From: Pseudomonas grimontii | GTDB taxonomy: Bacteria; Pseudomonadota; Gammaproteobacteria; Pseudomonadales; Pseudomonadaceae | DNA: 64,000 nucleotides | Assembly: GCF_007858185.1 (NCBI RefSeq) | Contig: NZ_VFES01000017.1 | Span: 1 to 64,000, forward strand | Reading direction: 5' to 3' | Shown here: positions 8,022 to 16,334 of the stretch, piece by piece | Layout of the letters: each line of letters opens with the position of its first letter | Numbering within the stretch: the first letter of the stretch is position 1 | Notes under the pieces: model-generated | The model's database searches: none | What the model was told of the DNA's origin: nothing | The model's input: only the letters and a program-made list of their open reading frames with translations | Made by a program: the position numbers and the translations under genes

Positions 8022-10346
8022 TTAATTCATCCAGCCCTTGACCCAATCCATCACCGATTCCGCATCTGCAGGGGCACCGCCACCGCACGCAGCACCGGGT
8101 GGTGGTTCGCTGCCGCGAATATACGGCATCTGCACCGCGCCCGGACAGTTGGCATCGGAGCCCTGGCCGGTATGCGGATCAATCCAGGCCTGCACGATGT
8201 TATCCGGCTGCGGCATGTTCAACGGCAGCGGGTCGGCCTTGCGCATGAAACTGGTCCAGACCTGCAATGCGCCGGTGGCACCGGTAAACGGCGTCTTGCC
8301 ATTATCGTCACGACCCAGCCACACCACTGCGAGCACATCCTGGCCGAAACCTGCGAACCAGCTGTCACGCGAGTCGTTACTGGTACCGGTCTTACCCGCC
8401 AGTGTCAGGTTGGAAGGCAAAACCTTATAGACCGAGCTACCGGTACCTTCACGCATCACACGCTGCATGGCGTTCTGGATCAGATAGATGGAGCCCGCAT
8501 CGAAACGTTGCTGAATCTGGAACGGATAGCGCTTGAGCGGCTCACCCTCTGCAGTCAGTACACTGCGGATCCCGCGCATCGGGGTGTTGAAGCCACCGTT
8601 GGCGAGGGTCTGGTACATGGTCGCCACTTCAATCGGCGTCATGGCGCCAGCACCCAGCAGAATCGAGGGAAAGGCCGGGAATTCGCGGGTGATGCCCAGG
8701 CGAGCCAGTGTCTTGAGGACATTCGGCACGCCAACCTCCAAGCCGAGCCGAGACGTGGAAATGTTGTAGGAATGGGCCAAACCCTGATACAGGAACACCG
8801 TGCCGTGGGAGCGGCGATCAAAGTTCTGCGGCGTCCAAACCTGGCCGTCGCCCCCTTTGACCGACAGCGGGTCATCCGACAGCCAACTGGTGAGGGTGTA
8901 TTTGCTCGGCTTTTCCAATGCCGTCAGATAGACCGCCGGCTTGACCAGCGAGCCGATCGGCCGCACGGCATCCAGTGCGCGGTTGAAACCGGCGAAACTG
9001 GCCTGGCGACTGCCGATCATGGCCTGGACTTCACCGGTTTCCGGGTTGGTCACCACCATTGCGGCTTCTACTTCATCGGAGCCCTTACGGCCCGTCAGGC
9101 GCTTGAACGTGTCGTTGACCGACGCTTCTGCCTTCATCTGCAGAATCGGGTCGAAGCTGGTGAAGATCCGCAGGCCTTCTTCGGTCAAGTCTTCGTCGCG
9201 ATAGTCTTCACGCAACTGGCGCTTTACCAGATCGATAAAGCCTGGGAACGAACTGTCCGCCAACTTCCCGCGGGTTGTCACACCCAGTGGCATTTTCTTC
9301 GCCGCAGCAACTTGTTCCGCCGTGGCGACACCTTGCTGTTCAAGCACATCGAGCACCAGGTTACGCCGCTCCAGCGCCCGCTCCGGATTGCGACGCGGGT
9401 TGTAGTAGGAAGGCCCCTTGACCATGCCCACCAACAAGGCCACTTGATGCAGCTTCAACTCGGACAGCGGTTGACCGAAGAAGAACTGGCTGGCCAAGCC
9501 GAAGCCGTGCACCGCGCGCTGGCCATCCTGGCCGACGAAGACCTCGTTGAGGTACGCCTCAAGGATCTCCTGCTTGCTGTAGTGCAGTTCAAGCAGCATC
9601 GCCATCATGGCTTCGGTGAGCTTACGGGTCAGGCTGCGCTCGTTGGTCAGGTAGAAGTTCTTCACCAACTGCTGGGTCAGCGTACTGCCGCCCTGGGTCA
9701 TCTTGCCGCCGGACGTATTTACCCAGATGGCACGGGCAATCGACTTCGGCGAAACGCCCCAGTGACTATAAAAGTCACGGTCCTCTACAGCCACCAACGT
9801 TTCCAGTAGATACGGCGGCACCTGATCAAGCTTGATCAGGATGCGATCTTCAAGGTTCTTCGGATAAATCCCGCCGATCATCAGCGGTTCAAGGCGCACT
9901 ACCGGCAACTTCGAGCCGTTGAGGGAGGACAGTTCGGCCACATAGTCGCCGGAGAAGCGCACGCGCACAGGCTGGGCTTTCTCCAGCCCTTCATAGAACT
10001 GAAAGCCGCGGGTATTGAGGTCGACGGTGTTGCCGCTGACCGCAGCGGCCCCCGGACCATTGCTCACGGGTTCGCGTCGATAACCCAGGGCGTCGAGTTC
10101 GGTGAGGAAGTCGTCCTTGCTCAGCTTCTGGCCAGTGAACAATTCCAGCGGGCGTGCATACACCTTGGCCGGGATAGTCCAGCGCTTGCCAGAGAACTTT
10201 TCCTGGACCACAGCATCGAGGTACACCGCAAAGCCAGCGAGCACCACAAGGCCTACCAGGCCGAGCTTGAGCGCCCAGCCAAGCCACGGGCGCAGGCCGC
10301 GGGAAGGGGGTTTTTTACGGGAACGGGGAGATCGGGTTCGAGTCAT
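8022..10346 (-). CDS. mrcB: Penicillin-binding protein 1B, bifunctional glycosyltransferase/transpeptidase
   Basis: 774-residue class A PBP that polymerises lipid II and cross-links peptidoglycan at the periplasmic face. A basic cytoplasmic tail is followed by one membrane segment (about residues 24-46), a UB2H-like region, the GT51 domain with catalytic Glu188 in VEDRDFYSHWG, and the transpeptidase domain. The transpeptidase motifs are SLVK at 466-469 (Ser466 nucleophile), SYN at 526-528 and KTGT at 652-655. A Gly/Pro/Ala-rich tail follows. It heads the mrcB-lpoP-yqcC unit. Confidence 0.97.
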   Translation of the reverse strand: MTRTRSPRSRKKPPSRGLRPWLGWALKLGLVGLVVLAGFAVYLDAVVQEKFSGKRWTIPAKVYARPLELFTGQKLSKDDFLTELDALGYRREPVSNGPGAAAVSGNTVDLNTRGFQFYEGLEKAQPVRVRFSGDYVAELSSLNGSKLPVVRLEPLMIGGIYPKNLEDRILIKLDQVPPYLLETLVAVEDRDFYSHWGVSPKSIARAIWVNTSGGKMTQGGSTLTQQLVKNFYLTNERSLTRKLTEAMMAMLLELHYSKQEILEAYLNEVFVGQDGQRAVHGFGLASQFFFGQPLSELKLHQVALLVGMVKGPSYYNPRRNPERALERRNLVLDVLEQQGVATAEQVAAAKKMPLGVTTRGKLADSSFPGFIDLVKRQLREDYRDEDLTEEGLRIFTSFDPILQMKAEASVNDTFKRLTGRKGSDEVEAAMVVTNPETGEVQAMIGSRQASFAGFNRALDAVRPIGSLVKPAVYLTALEKPSKYTLTSWLSDDPLSVKGGDGQVWTPQNFDRRSHGTVFLYQGLAHSYNISTSRLGLEVGVPNVLKTLARLGITREFPAFPSILLGAGAMTPIEVATMYQTLANGGFNTPMRGIRSVLTAEGEPLKRYPFQIQQRFDAGSIYLIQNAMQRVMREGTGSSVYKVLPSNLTLAGKTGTSNDSRDSWFAGFGQDVLAVVWLGRDDNGKTPFTGATGALQVWTSFMRKADPLPLNMPQPDNIVQAWIDPHTGQGSDANCPGAVQMPYIRGSEPPPGAACGGGAPADAESVMDWVKGWMN

Positions 10347-10464
10347 GGCGGCGGATTATACGCACTTTATTGATGATCAACATGAGCCGGACAGCGGTTT
10401 GCATGACCGCCCGTAGCAGCCATAATGCGCGCCATGATTTCCCCCCGACTCTGAAGGATCGCCC

Positions 10465-12021
10465 GTGAGCCAGTCACTGATCGCAGCCCTGCAAAATCCG
10501 GCCTTGTACCCTCATCCGGTTGAAGCGTTCCAGGTCATCGAAACGCATATTTCCTGGGTCGTATTGACCGGCCCCTACGCCTATAAGTTGAAAAAACCGA
10601 TGAACTTCGGGTTCCTGGACTTCACCGACCTGGAGAAACGCGGGCACTTCTGCAACGAAGAACTGCGCCTCAACCAACGCCTGACAACAGATCTGTATCT
10701 GGAAGTGTTGCCGATTACTGGCACTGCCGAAGCCCCGCAATTGGGTGGCGACGGCCCGGTGATCGAATACGCACTGAAGATGCGTCAGTTCCCGCAAAGC
10801 CAACTGCTCAGCACCCTGCAAGCCAATGGCGAACTGACCGCCACGCACATTGATGAAATGGCCAGGCAGATCGCTCACTTTCACCTCACCGCACCAAAAG
10901 TGCCGCAAGACCACGCAGCCGGCACCCCGGACGAAGTGATGGCGCCGGTACGGCAGAACTTCGAGCAGATCCGTCCATTCCTCAGCGACAAGGCCGACCT
11001 GACTCAACTGGAAGCCCTGCAAGCCTGGGCCGAAAGCAGTTTCGAGCGCCTGAAACCGCTGCTGGCACAGCGTAAGCTCGACGGTTTCACTCGCGAGTGC
11101 CACGGTGACATCCACCTCGGCAATGCCACCTTGATCGACGGCAACGTGGTGATCTTCGACTGTATCGAGTTCAACGAACCGTTTCGCTTCACCGATGTGT
11201 ACGCCGACACCGCTTTCCTGGCCATGGACCTGGAAGACCGCGGCCTCAAGTCCCTGGCTCGCCGTTTTATCAGCCAGTACCTGGAACTGACCGGTGATTA
11301 TCAGGGCCTTGAAGTGCTGAACTTCTACAAAGCCTACCGCGCCCTGGTACGTGCCAAGGTGGCGCTGTTCAGCATGCCGAGCGAAGCAAGCCCGGTGCAA
11401 CGCGCCACGACCCTGCGCCAATACCGCAACTACGCCAACCTGGCGGAAAGCTACAGCACCATTCCATCGCGTTTCCTGGCAATTACCCACGGTGTCTCGG
11501 CAGTCGGCAAAAGCCACGTTGCCATGCGCCTGGTGGAAGCATTGGGCGCTGTGCGCCTGCGCTCGGACGTGGAGCGCAAGCGCATGTTCGGCGAACAGCA
11601 GGTCGAAAACACGCCACAGGCCGGTATCTATGCATCCGACGCCAGCGCCAAGACCTACGCGCGCTTGAATGAGATCGCTGATACCGTGCTGCGCGCCGGC
11701 TTCCCGGTAGTACTGGACGCCACCTTCCTGAAACGCGAACAACGCGACGCAGCGGCCAAGGTTGCCGAAGCCACCGGTGCGCCGTTCCTGATCCTGGACT
11801 GCAACGCGCCACAAGCCGTTATCACCAGTTGGTTGGCACAACGTCAGGCCGACAAAAACGATCCGTCCGACGCGACGCTGACCGTTATCGAAGAACAGCA
11901 GGCCAACCGCGACCCATTGACTGCCGAAGAACTGTTACTGAGTAAACGCGTCGAGACCAATCAAAGCGGGACCCTCGATGCGTTGGTCGCACAAATTCGC
12001 CAGCGCCTGCCAGGCCTGTAA
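10465..12021 (+). CDS. Two-domain phosphotransferase / P-loop kinase-like protein
   Basis: 518 residues. The N-terminal half (1-330) resembles the aminoglycoside phosphotransferase/protein-kinase-like fold, with the catalytic loop HGDIHLGNATLIDG and the metal-binding DCIEFNEPFRFTDV. The C-terminal half (340-518) is a separate P-loop kinase domain with Walker A GVSAVGKS and a lid-like region. The substrate is unknown. Homologues are annotated bifunctional aminoglycoside phosphotransferase/ATP-binding protein, but antibiotic resistance should not be assumed. It is divergent from mrcB. Confidence 0.85.
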   Translation: MSQSLIAALQNPALYPHPVEAFQVIETHISWVVLTGPYAYKLKKPMNFGFLDFTDLEKRGHFCNEELRLNQRLTTDLYLEVLPITGTAEAPQLGGDGPVIEYALKMRQFPQSQLLSTLQANGELTATHIDEMARQIAHFHLTAPKVPQDHAAGTPDEVMAPVRQNFEQIRPFLSDKADLTQLEALQAWAESSFERLKPLLAQRKLDGFTRECHGDIHLGNATLIDGNVVIFDCIEFNEPFRFTDVYADTAFLAMDLEDRGLKSLARRFISQYLELTGDYQGLEVLNFYKAYRALVRAKVALFSMPSEASPVQRATTLRQYRNYANLAESYSTIPSRFLAITHGVSAVGKSHVAMRLVEALGAVRLRSDVERKRMFGEQQVENTPQAGIYASDASAKTYARLNEIADTVLRAGFPVVLDATFLKREQRDAAAKVAEATGAPFLILDCNAPQAVITSWLAQRQADKNDPSDATLTVIEEQQANRDPLTAEELLLSKRVETNQSGTLDALVAQIRQRLPGL

Positions 12022-12026
12022 GAAAA

Positions 12027-12070
12027 ATTTCTTGGGCGTGTCATCTACTTTGGACGCACGCCCAAGAAAT
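12027..12070 (+). terminator. Strong hairpin after the two-domain kinase gene
   Basis: Perfect 14-bp inverted repeat (12027-12040 with 12057-12070) around a 16-base loop, starting five bases past the stop codon. No T tract follows, so it may be a bidirectional or processing hairpin and not a classical intrinsic terminator. Confidence 0.55.
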
Positions 12071-12114
12071 AGTGGCACTATAATGGCGTCATAAATCCAA
12101 CAGGAGTCGTTTTC

Positions 12115-12459
12115 ATGAGTCAGCCCAAGCTTCTAGATACACCGCTCTACGCACTCCTGCATAAAGACGATATTCGTGGCTTCAATCAGGCACGCCCAGC
12201 AGACGGCATTATCGACATGCGCGGCGGCGACTTCCGTGGGCTGGACTTGCGCGACCTGAACGCCACCGGCGTGGACTTCACCGACGCGTATTTTCGCTCC
12301 GCCGACTTGCGCGGCCTGGATTTGCGCGACTGCTCGCTGGAAGGCGCCAGCCTCGCCCATGCGCAGATTTCGGGCACCTACTTCCCGCCTGAATTGACTG
12401 CCGATGAGATCCTCATGTCGGTCAATTTCGGCACGCGACTGCGCTACCGCACCAAGTAA
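12115..12459 (+). CDS. Pentapeptide repeat-containing protein
   Basis: 114 residues. The centre (about 37-85) shows A(D/N)LXX-type pentapeptide repeats (GLDLRDLNATGVDFTDAYF, SADLRGLDLRD), predicted to form a short right-handed quadrilateral beta-helix. AGGAG lies about 8 bases before the ATG. Function is unknown. The repeat block is far shorter than in gyrase-protecting Qnr/MfpA proteins, so that role should not be inferred. It stands alone between two hairpins. Confidence 0.85.
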   Translation: MSQPKLLDTPLYALLHKDDIRGFNQARPADGIIDMRGGDFRGLDLRDLNATGVDFTDAYFRSADLRGLDLRDCSLEGASLAHAQISGTYFPPELTADEILMSVNFGTRLRYRTK

Positions 12460-12471
12460 CACTCGACCCAA

Positions 12472-12499
12472 GCCCGCCTACGCGCAACGCGTAGCGGGC
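12472..12499 (+). terminator. GC-rich hairpin after the pentapeptide gene
   Basis: Inverted repeat of 12 bp with one bulge: GCCCG and CTACGCG pair with CGCGTAG and CGGGC around a CAA loop, 13 bases past the stop codon. It has no T run, so termination efficiency is uncertain. Confidence 0.5.
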
Positions 12500-12662
12500 G
12501 CTTCACCCCAGCCCCGCCGTCAAAATCCCCGCGTCATTCTTATAAGCTTTTGGGCCGTTTCGGACCAAAGAACTACGCTTTTCCTACTGAGCGCTACACT
12601 CCTGTTCAGGCTTGCCTGGTCACGATACCCACCGCACCATTCGGCCGTCGCAAGGAGGCTTG

Positions 12663-12935
12663 ATGAACGATGAGCTGCAACACCTGAAAAACCTCGGCAA
12701 GACGTCAGCGCAGTGGCTGCATGCGGTGGGCATCCACAGTGCATCCGACTTGCGTCGCCTGGGAGCGGTCGATGCGTATCGAGCCGTAAGGACTCGTGGG
12801 TTCCGCGCATCAAAGGTTTTGCTTTATGCGATCGAAGGGGCACTGATGGACGTGCACTGGAACGACATTCCAGTCGAGCGCAAGGAAGCGTTGAACCGCC
12901 AACTGGATGCTATTTCAACGCGCCAGAAGAATTAG
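12663..12935 (+). CDS. TfoX/Sxy C-terminal domain protein
   Basis: 90-residue protein made only of the C-terminal helical domain of the TfoX/Sxy family (LGKTSAQWLHAVGIHSASDL, then RTRGFRASKVLLYAIEGAL). The N-terminal domain of competence regulators is absent, so a competence role is not supported. The start is fixed by AAGGAGG four bases before the ATG at 12663, although the frame is open from 12612. It lies just upstream of prrF on the same strand. Confidence 0.85.
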   Translation: MNDELQHLKNLGKTSAQWLHAVGIHSASDLRRLGAVDAYRAVRTRGFRASKVLLYAIEGALMDVHWNDIPVERKEALNRQLDAISTRQKN

Positions 12936-13014
12936 ATCGTCCTGCAAGACCCAATGTTCATGGACACTTCGAACGGGCGTTTGAGGAAAACCGGAGATCG
13001 TTCAAAAACAATTG

Positions 13015-13046
13015 TTGACTCTCAAATGAGAATCGTTATGATTATC
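13015..13046 (+). promoter_or_regulatory. prrF promoter with overlapping Fur box
   Basis: TTGACT (13015-13020) and TATGAT (13037-13042) are separated by 16 bases. The 19-base segment 13028-13046 matches the Fur consensus palindrome at 14 of 19 positions by my count and covers the -10. Fe-Fur bound here would block RNA polymerase, giving expression only under iron starvation, as known for PrrF. Confidence 0.85.
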
Positions 13047-13048
13047 AC

Positions 13049-13160
13049 AACTGGTCGCGAGATCAGCCGATAACTGAAAGACCATTGGTTCGGACTCTCA
13101 GATTATCTCCTCATCAGGCTAATCACGGTTATTTGACCCGGCTTTTGCCGGGTCTTTTTT
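13049..13160 (+). ncRNA. prrF: PrrF iron-responsive small RNA
   Basis: About 111 bases starting AACTGGTCGCGAG, with the conserved PrrF core around 13098-13128 (CAGATTATCTCC followed by TCATCAGGCTAATCACGG). It ends in an intrinsic terminator. PrrF RNAs base-pair through this core with mRNAs of iron-containing proteins (sodB, sdh, acn and others) and repress them when iron is low. There is one copy here, whereas P. aeruginosa has a tandem pair at this position. Exact ends are inferred from the promoter and terminator. Confidence 0.9.
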
Positions 13161-13161
13161 T
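13135..13161 (+). terminator. prrF intrinsic terminator
   Basis: GACCCGGC/GCCGGGTC stem with a TTTT loop followed by T7. It sits 20 bases from the end of the converging hmuV gene. Confidence 0.93.
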
Positions 13162-13180
13162 GCCTGTGAAAAAGCACACC

Positions 13181-13948
13181 TCAGCGTGCAATGATTAACG
13201 GATGCCCACGCTCCGGGTGCGGCTGTACCAATACGTCCAAACCAAACACCGCCTTAAGCGGCTCGGGCCGCAGCACCTGCGCCGGTGTATCCAACGCGTG
13301 GGGACGGCCCTGCTCCAGCAGCAAAATGCGATCACAGTAGCGCGCTGCCAGGTTCAGGTCATGGAGGATCACCAGCACCGCCGCACCACGATCGGCAAAG
13401 GTGCGAATCGCTTGCAGGGTCGTGTGTTGATGCAGGGGATCCAGCATCGATGTCGGTTCATCCAGCAGCAACGTCTGCCCCGCCTCACCAGGCCATAGTT
13501 GCGCCAGCACCCGCGCCAAGTGCACACGTTGACGCTCGCCACCAGAAAGCGCCAAGTAACTGCGACCACTCAAGTGTGCGACATCCGCCGCCTGCAAGGC
13601 TGCGTGGATAATTTCATCATCGCGCACGCGCCCCGTCTGATGGGGCAAACGGCCCATGCCGACCACCTCTTCGACACGGAACGCGAAGTCCAGGGTCGAG
13701 GTTTGTGGCAACACCGCCAGCCGCTGCGCGCGCTGCGGACCGCTCCAGTCTTTCAACGCCTGCTGCCCCAGCCACACCTTGCCCTGATCGGGATGTAACT
13801 CACCGCACAACGCGCCCAGCAACGTACTCTTACCCGCGCCATTGGGGCCCAGCACACCGAGCACTTCACCCGGCAGCAGCTCCAGGGTGACCTCCGCCAG
13901 CACGACCTTGCGGCCACGCCGGATCTGTAGGTCTTCAACACGCAGCAT
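13181..13948 (-). CDS. hmuV: Haem ABC transporter ATP-binding protein
   Basis: 255-residue ATPase of the haem importer, the PhuV/HmuV type. It has Walker A GPNGAGKSTLLGAL near residue 35, signature LSGGERQRVHLARVL and Walker B LLLDEPTSMLD. It powers haem passage through HmuU from the periplasmic carrier HmuT. Its start overlaps the end of hmuU, so the three genes are cotranscribed. Iron control through Fur is expected. Confidence 0.94.
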   Translation of the reverse strand: MLRVEDLQIRRGRKVVLAEVTLELLPGEVLGVLGPNGAGKSTLLGALCGELHPDQGKVWLGQQALKDWSGPQRAQRLAVLPQTSTLDFAFRVEEVVGMGRLPHQTGRVRDDEIIHAALQAADVAHLSGRSYLALSGGERQRVHLARVLAQLWPGEAGQTLLLDEPTSMLDPLHQHTTLQAIRTFADRGAAVLVILHDLNLAARYCDRILLLEQGRPHALDTPAQVLRPEPLKAVFGLDVLVQPHPERGHPLIIAR

Positions 13949-14985
13949 CAGGCACGCCCCCGTAACAACAGGTAAAGAAAAAACGGCGCACCAATAAACG
14001 CAGTCACGATACCAATCGGCAATTCAGCCGGCGCCAAGGCCAGTCGCGCGACCAAATCGGCAAACAGCAACAAACTCGCGCCCGCCAATATCGAAGCCGG
14101 CAACAGCACGCGGTGATCAGGCCCAGCCAGCAACCTGACCAGATGCGGCACCACCAGCCCGACAAAACCAATCATGCCCGCCGCCGCCACCGCAGCGCCT
14201 ACACCTAATGCGGTACAGAACACCAACTCGCGCTTGAGCCCTTCAACATCAATCCCCAGGTGACTGGCCTCGGACTCGCCGAGCAACAGCGCATTCAGCG
14301 CCTTGGCCCGGCGCGGCAACCAGAGCGCCACACCGGCACTGACCAGCAATAAGGGCCATAACCGCGAATAGCTCGCGCCGTTGAGACTGCCAAGGTTCCA
14401 GAACGTCAAGGTACGCAGGGTGGTGTCGTCCGCCAGGTAGGTGAACAGACCCACCGCCGAGCTTGCCAGTGCAGTGAGCGCAATGCCGGCGAGCAGCATC
14501 GTCGCCACATTGGTCTGACCGTTACGACGCCCCAGTCGGTAGACCAGCGCAGTCACGCCCAGTCCGCCAAGAAACGCGCATAGCGACAGCAGATAAGGCC
14601 CGAATGCATCCGGCAACCCGCCGAAAAACGAACCGCCGACAATCGCAATTGCCGCCCCCAATGCCGCCCCGCTGGAAACCCCGACCAACCCCGGATCGGC
14701 CAACGGGTTGCGAAACAACCCTTGCATGGCCACGCCCGACAACGCCAATACGCCGCCAACCGCCAAACCGAGCAACGTACGCGGTAAACGAATCTGCCCC
14801 AGGATCAACTCAGCCTGTTCCAGGCCTTGCGCCTCTATCGGCACGCCCATCAGGCGCAATGCCGCCTTGAGCGTATCCAGCAACGGCAAGCTCACCGGCC
14901 CCAATGCCAATGAGAGCCAGGTCGCCAACAGGCATAACAGCGCCAGGCCGATGAACAGCGTTTTCGGTTTAACCAAAGTGGTCAT
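13948..14985 (-). CDS. hmuU: Haem ABC transporter permease
   Basis: 345-residue FecCD/BtuC-type permease with about ten hydrophobic helices and the family motifs RLPRTLLGLAVGGVLALSG, FRNPLADPGLVGVSSGAALG and GMIGFVGLVVPHLVRLL. It forms the haem channel with HmuV and receives haem from HmuT. It overlaps hmuT by four bases upstream and hmuV downstream. Confidence 0.95.
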   Translation of the reverse strand: MTTLVKPKTLFIGLALLCLLATWLSLALGPVSLPLLDTLKAALRLMGVPIEAQGLEQAELILGQIRLPRTLLGLAVGGVLALSGVAMQGLFRNPLADPGLVGVSSGAALGAAIAIVGGSFFGGLPDAFGPYLLSLCAFLGGLGVTALVYRLGRRNGQTNVATMLLAGIALTALASSAVGLFTYLADDTTLRTLTFWNLGSLNGASYSRLWPLLLVSAGVALWLPRRAKALNALLLGESEASHLGIDVEGLKRELVFCTALGVGAAVAAAGMIGFVGLVVPHLVRLLAGPDHRVLLPASILAGASLLLFADLVARLALAPAELPIGIVTAFIGAPFFLYLLLRGRA

Positions 14986-15860
14986 GGGGCGGATTTAGCC
15001 TGTGGCGGAAAAAAGCCGGCCGATAGTTTCACAAGACTTTGCGGCAGACGAGGCCCGAGCCCGCCAACCAGCAGGGTCGGGTCAAGCTCGAACACGCGGC
15101 CACCCTTGGCCGCCGGCGTCGAAGCCAGGATCGGATTCTCCTTGAACAACGCCGCGCGCGCCGCGTCCCCCGTAAGGGCGCGGTCGGCAAACACCAGCAC
15201 ATCCGGGCTCAGCCCTGCCAACGACTCCACCGAAAACGGCTTGTAACCGCTGTGCGTGGCCAGGTTATGCCCGCCCGCCTGCTGCAACACCCAATCGCCC
15301 GCCGTGTCCTTACCGGCAATCAGCGGCTTGCCGCCAGCATGACCGATCAGCAGCAACACGCCAGGTGCCTTCTGCGAGGCCCGCGCCTTGGCGACCCAGT
15401 TTTTCTGCTGATCAAGCGCCTGTTCATATCCGGCAAACAATTCACTGGCCTTAGCCTCATCTCCCAGCAACTTACCCAAGTGCTGAAGATTACCCTTCAA
15501 GGTCGGTAAATCCGGCTGCGCCGAGAACATCTCCACCTGGACCCCCGCGCTGCGAATCTGCGCCAGCACCGGCGGCGGCCCCATCTCTTCAGTACCCACC
15601 AGCACCTGTGGGCGCAGGCTGAGAATGCCTTCGGCCGACAATTGCCGCTGATAGCCAATAGTTGGTAACGCCTTGAGCGATTCAGGATGCTGACTGGTGG
15701 TATCCACGCCAACCAACTTCGGCTCACCGCCCAACGCCGAGACCCATTCCGACAGCGCCCCACCGGCACTCACCCAACGTTGTGGCAGTTCAGAGGCTTG
15801 CGCCCCATGGTTGACCAGCAGTCCGACAACAAGCGCAATAGCGCTGGCACTCAGGCGCAT
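14982..15860 (-). CDS. hmuT: Haem-binding periplasmic protein
   Basis: 292-residue periplasmic haem carrier of the PhuT/HmuT family (class III binding protein). Sec signal peptide MRLSASAIALVVGLLVNHG, with cleavage probably after AQA. The motif IGYQRQLSAEGILSLRPQVL is typical. The frame extends to 15902. I chose the ATG at 15860 because AAGGA lies about 9 bases upstream and the signal peptide then starts properly. It is the first gene of hmuTUV. No haem receptor or PhuS-type gene is next to it. Confidence 0.92.
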   Translation of the reverse strand: MRLSASAIALVVGLLVNHGAQASELPQRWVSAGGALSEWVSALGGEPKLVGVDTTSQHPESLKALPTIGYQRQLSAEGILSLRPQVLVGTEEMGPPPVLAQIRSAGVQVEMFSAQPDLPTLKGNLQHLGKLLGDEAKASELFAGYEQALDQQKNWVAKARASQKAPGVLLLIGHAGGKPLIAGKDTAGDWVLQQAGGHNLATHSGYKPFSVESLAGLSPDVLVFADRALTGDAARAALFKENPILASTPAAKGGRVFELDPTLLVGGLGPRLPQSLVKLSAGFFPPQAKSAP

Positions 15861-15973
15861 AACAGGGTTTCCTTCCAAGGGCAGGGCCTTTCGAGCACTC
15901 ATCGATGTGACAGATAACCCCTGCCGGGCATCGAACTGAGCACCCAGTCAGCTAACGGGCGAAGCCGGCATTT

Positions 15974-15992
15974 GATAATTGTTTGCATTTGA
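15974..15992. promoter_or_regulatory. Candidate Fur box between hmuT and the Rieske gene
   Basis: GATAATTGTTTGCATTTGA matches the Fur consensus palindrome at 11 of 19 positions by my count, including the full left half GATAAT. Its position between the divergent hmuT and Rieske genes is plausible for iron control of both. The match is weaker than that at prrF. Confidence 0.45.
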
Positions 15993-16016
15993 ACGTCAAG
16001 GCACTTAAGGATTGAA

Positions 16017-16334
16017 ATGAAGTTTCTCTGCCTCTCGGACACGCTCGCGCCCAACAGCAGCCTCGGTTTTACGATTGATGGCACCCCATTGCTGGCGGTT
16101 CGCCGGGACGGCATTGCCTACTTCTATATCAACCGCTGCCCCCATCGCGGCATCCCGTTGGAATGGCAACCCGATCAGTTCCTTGACGACAGCGCCAGCC
16201 TGATCCAGTGCGCCACCCACGGCGCGCTGTTCCTGATCGAAAGCGGCGAGTGCATTGCCGGCCCATGCGCAGGTAAAAGCCTCAAGACCCTGCGCGGTCG
16301 CGAAGACGAGCAGGGCCTGTGGGTGGAGCTCTAG
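16017..16334 (+). CDS. Rieske [2Fe-2S] protein
   Basis: 105-residue stand-alone Rieske domain. Cluster ligands are visible as CPHRG (about residues 41-45) and CATHGALF (about 62-69), the CxH...CxxH pattern. There is no signal peptide or membrane helix, so it is probably a cytoplasmic ferredoxin-like electron carrier. Its partner is unknown, and no oxygenase gene adjoins it. It diverges from hmuT and converges on sfsA, whose stop overlaps its own by four bases. Confidence 0.88.
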   Translation: MKFLCLSDTLAPNSSLGFTIDGTPLLAVRRDGIAYFYINRCPHRGIPLEWQPDQFLDDSASLIQCATHGALFLIESGECIAGPCAGKSLKTLRGREDEQGLWVEL

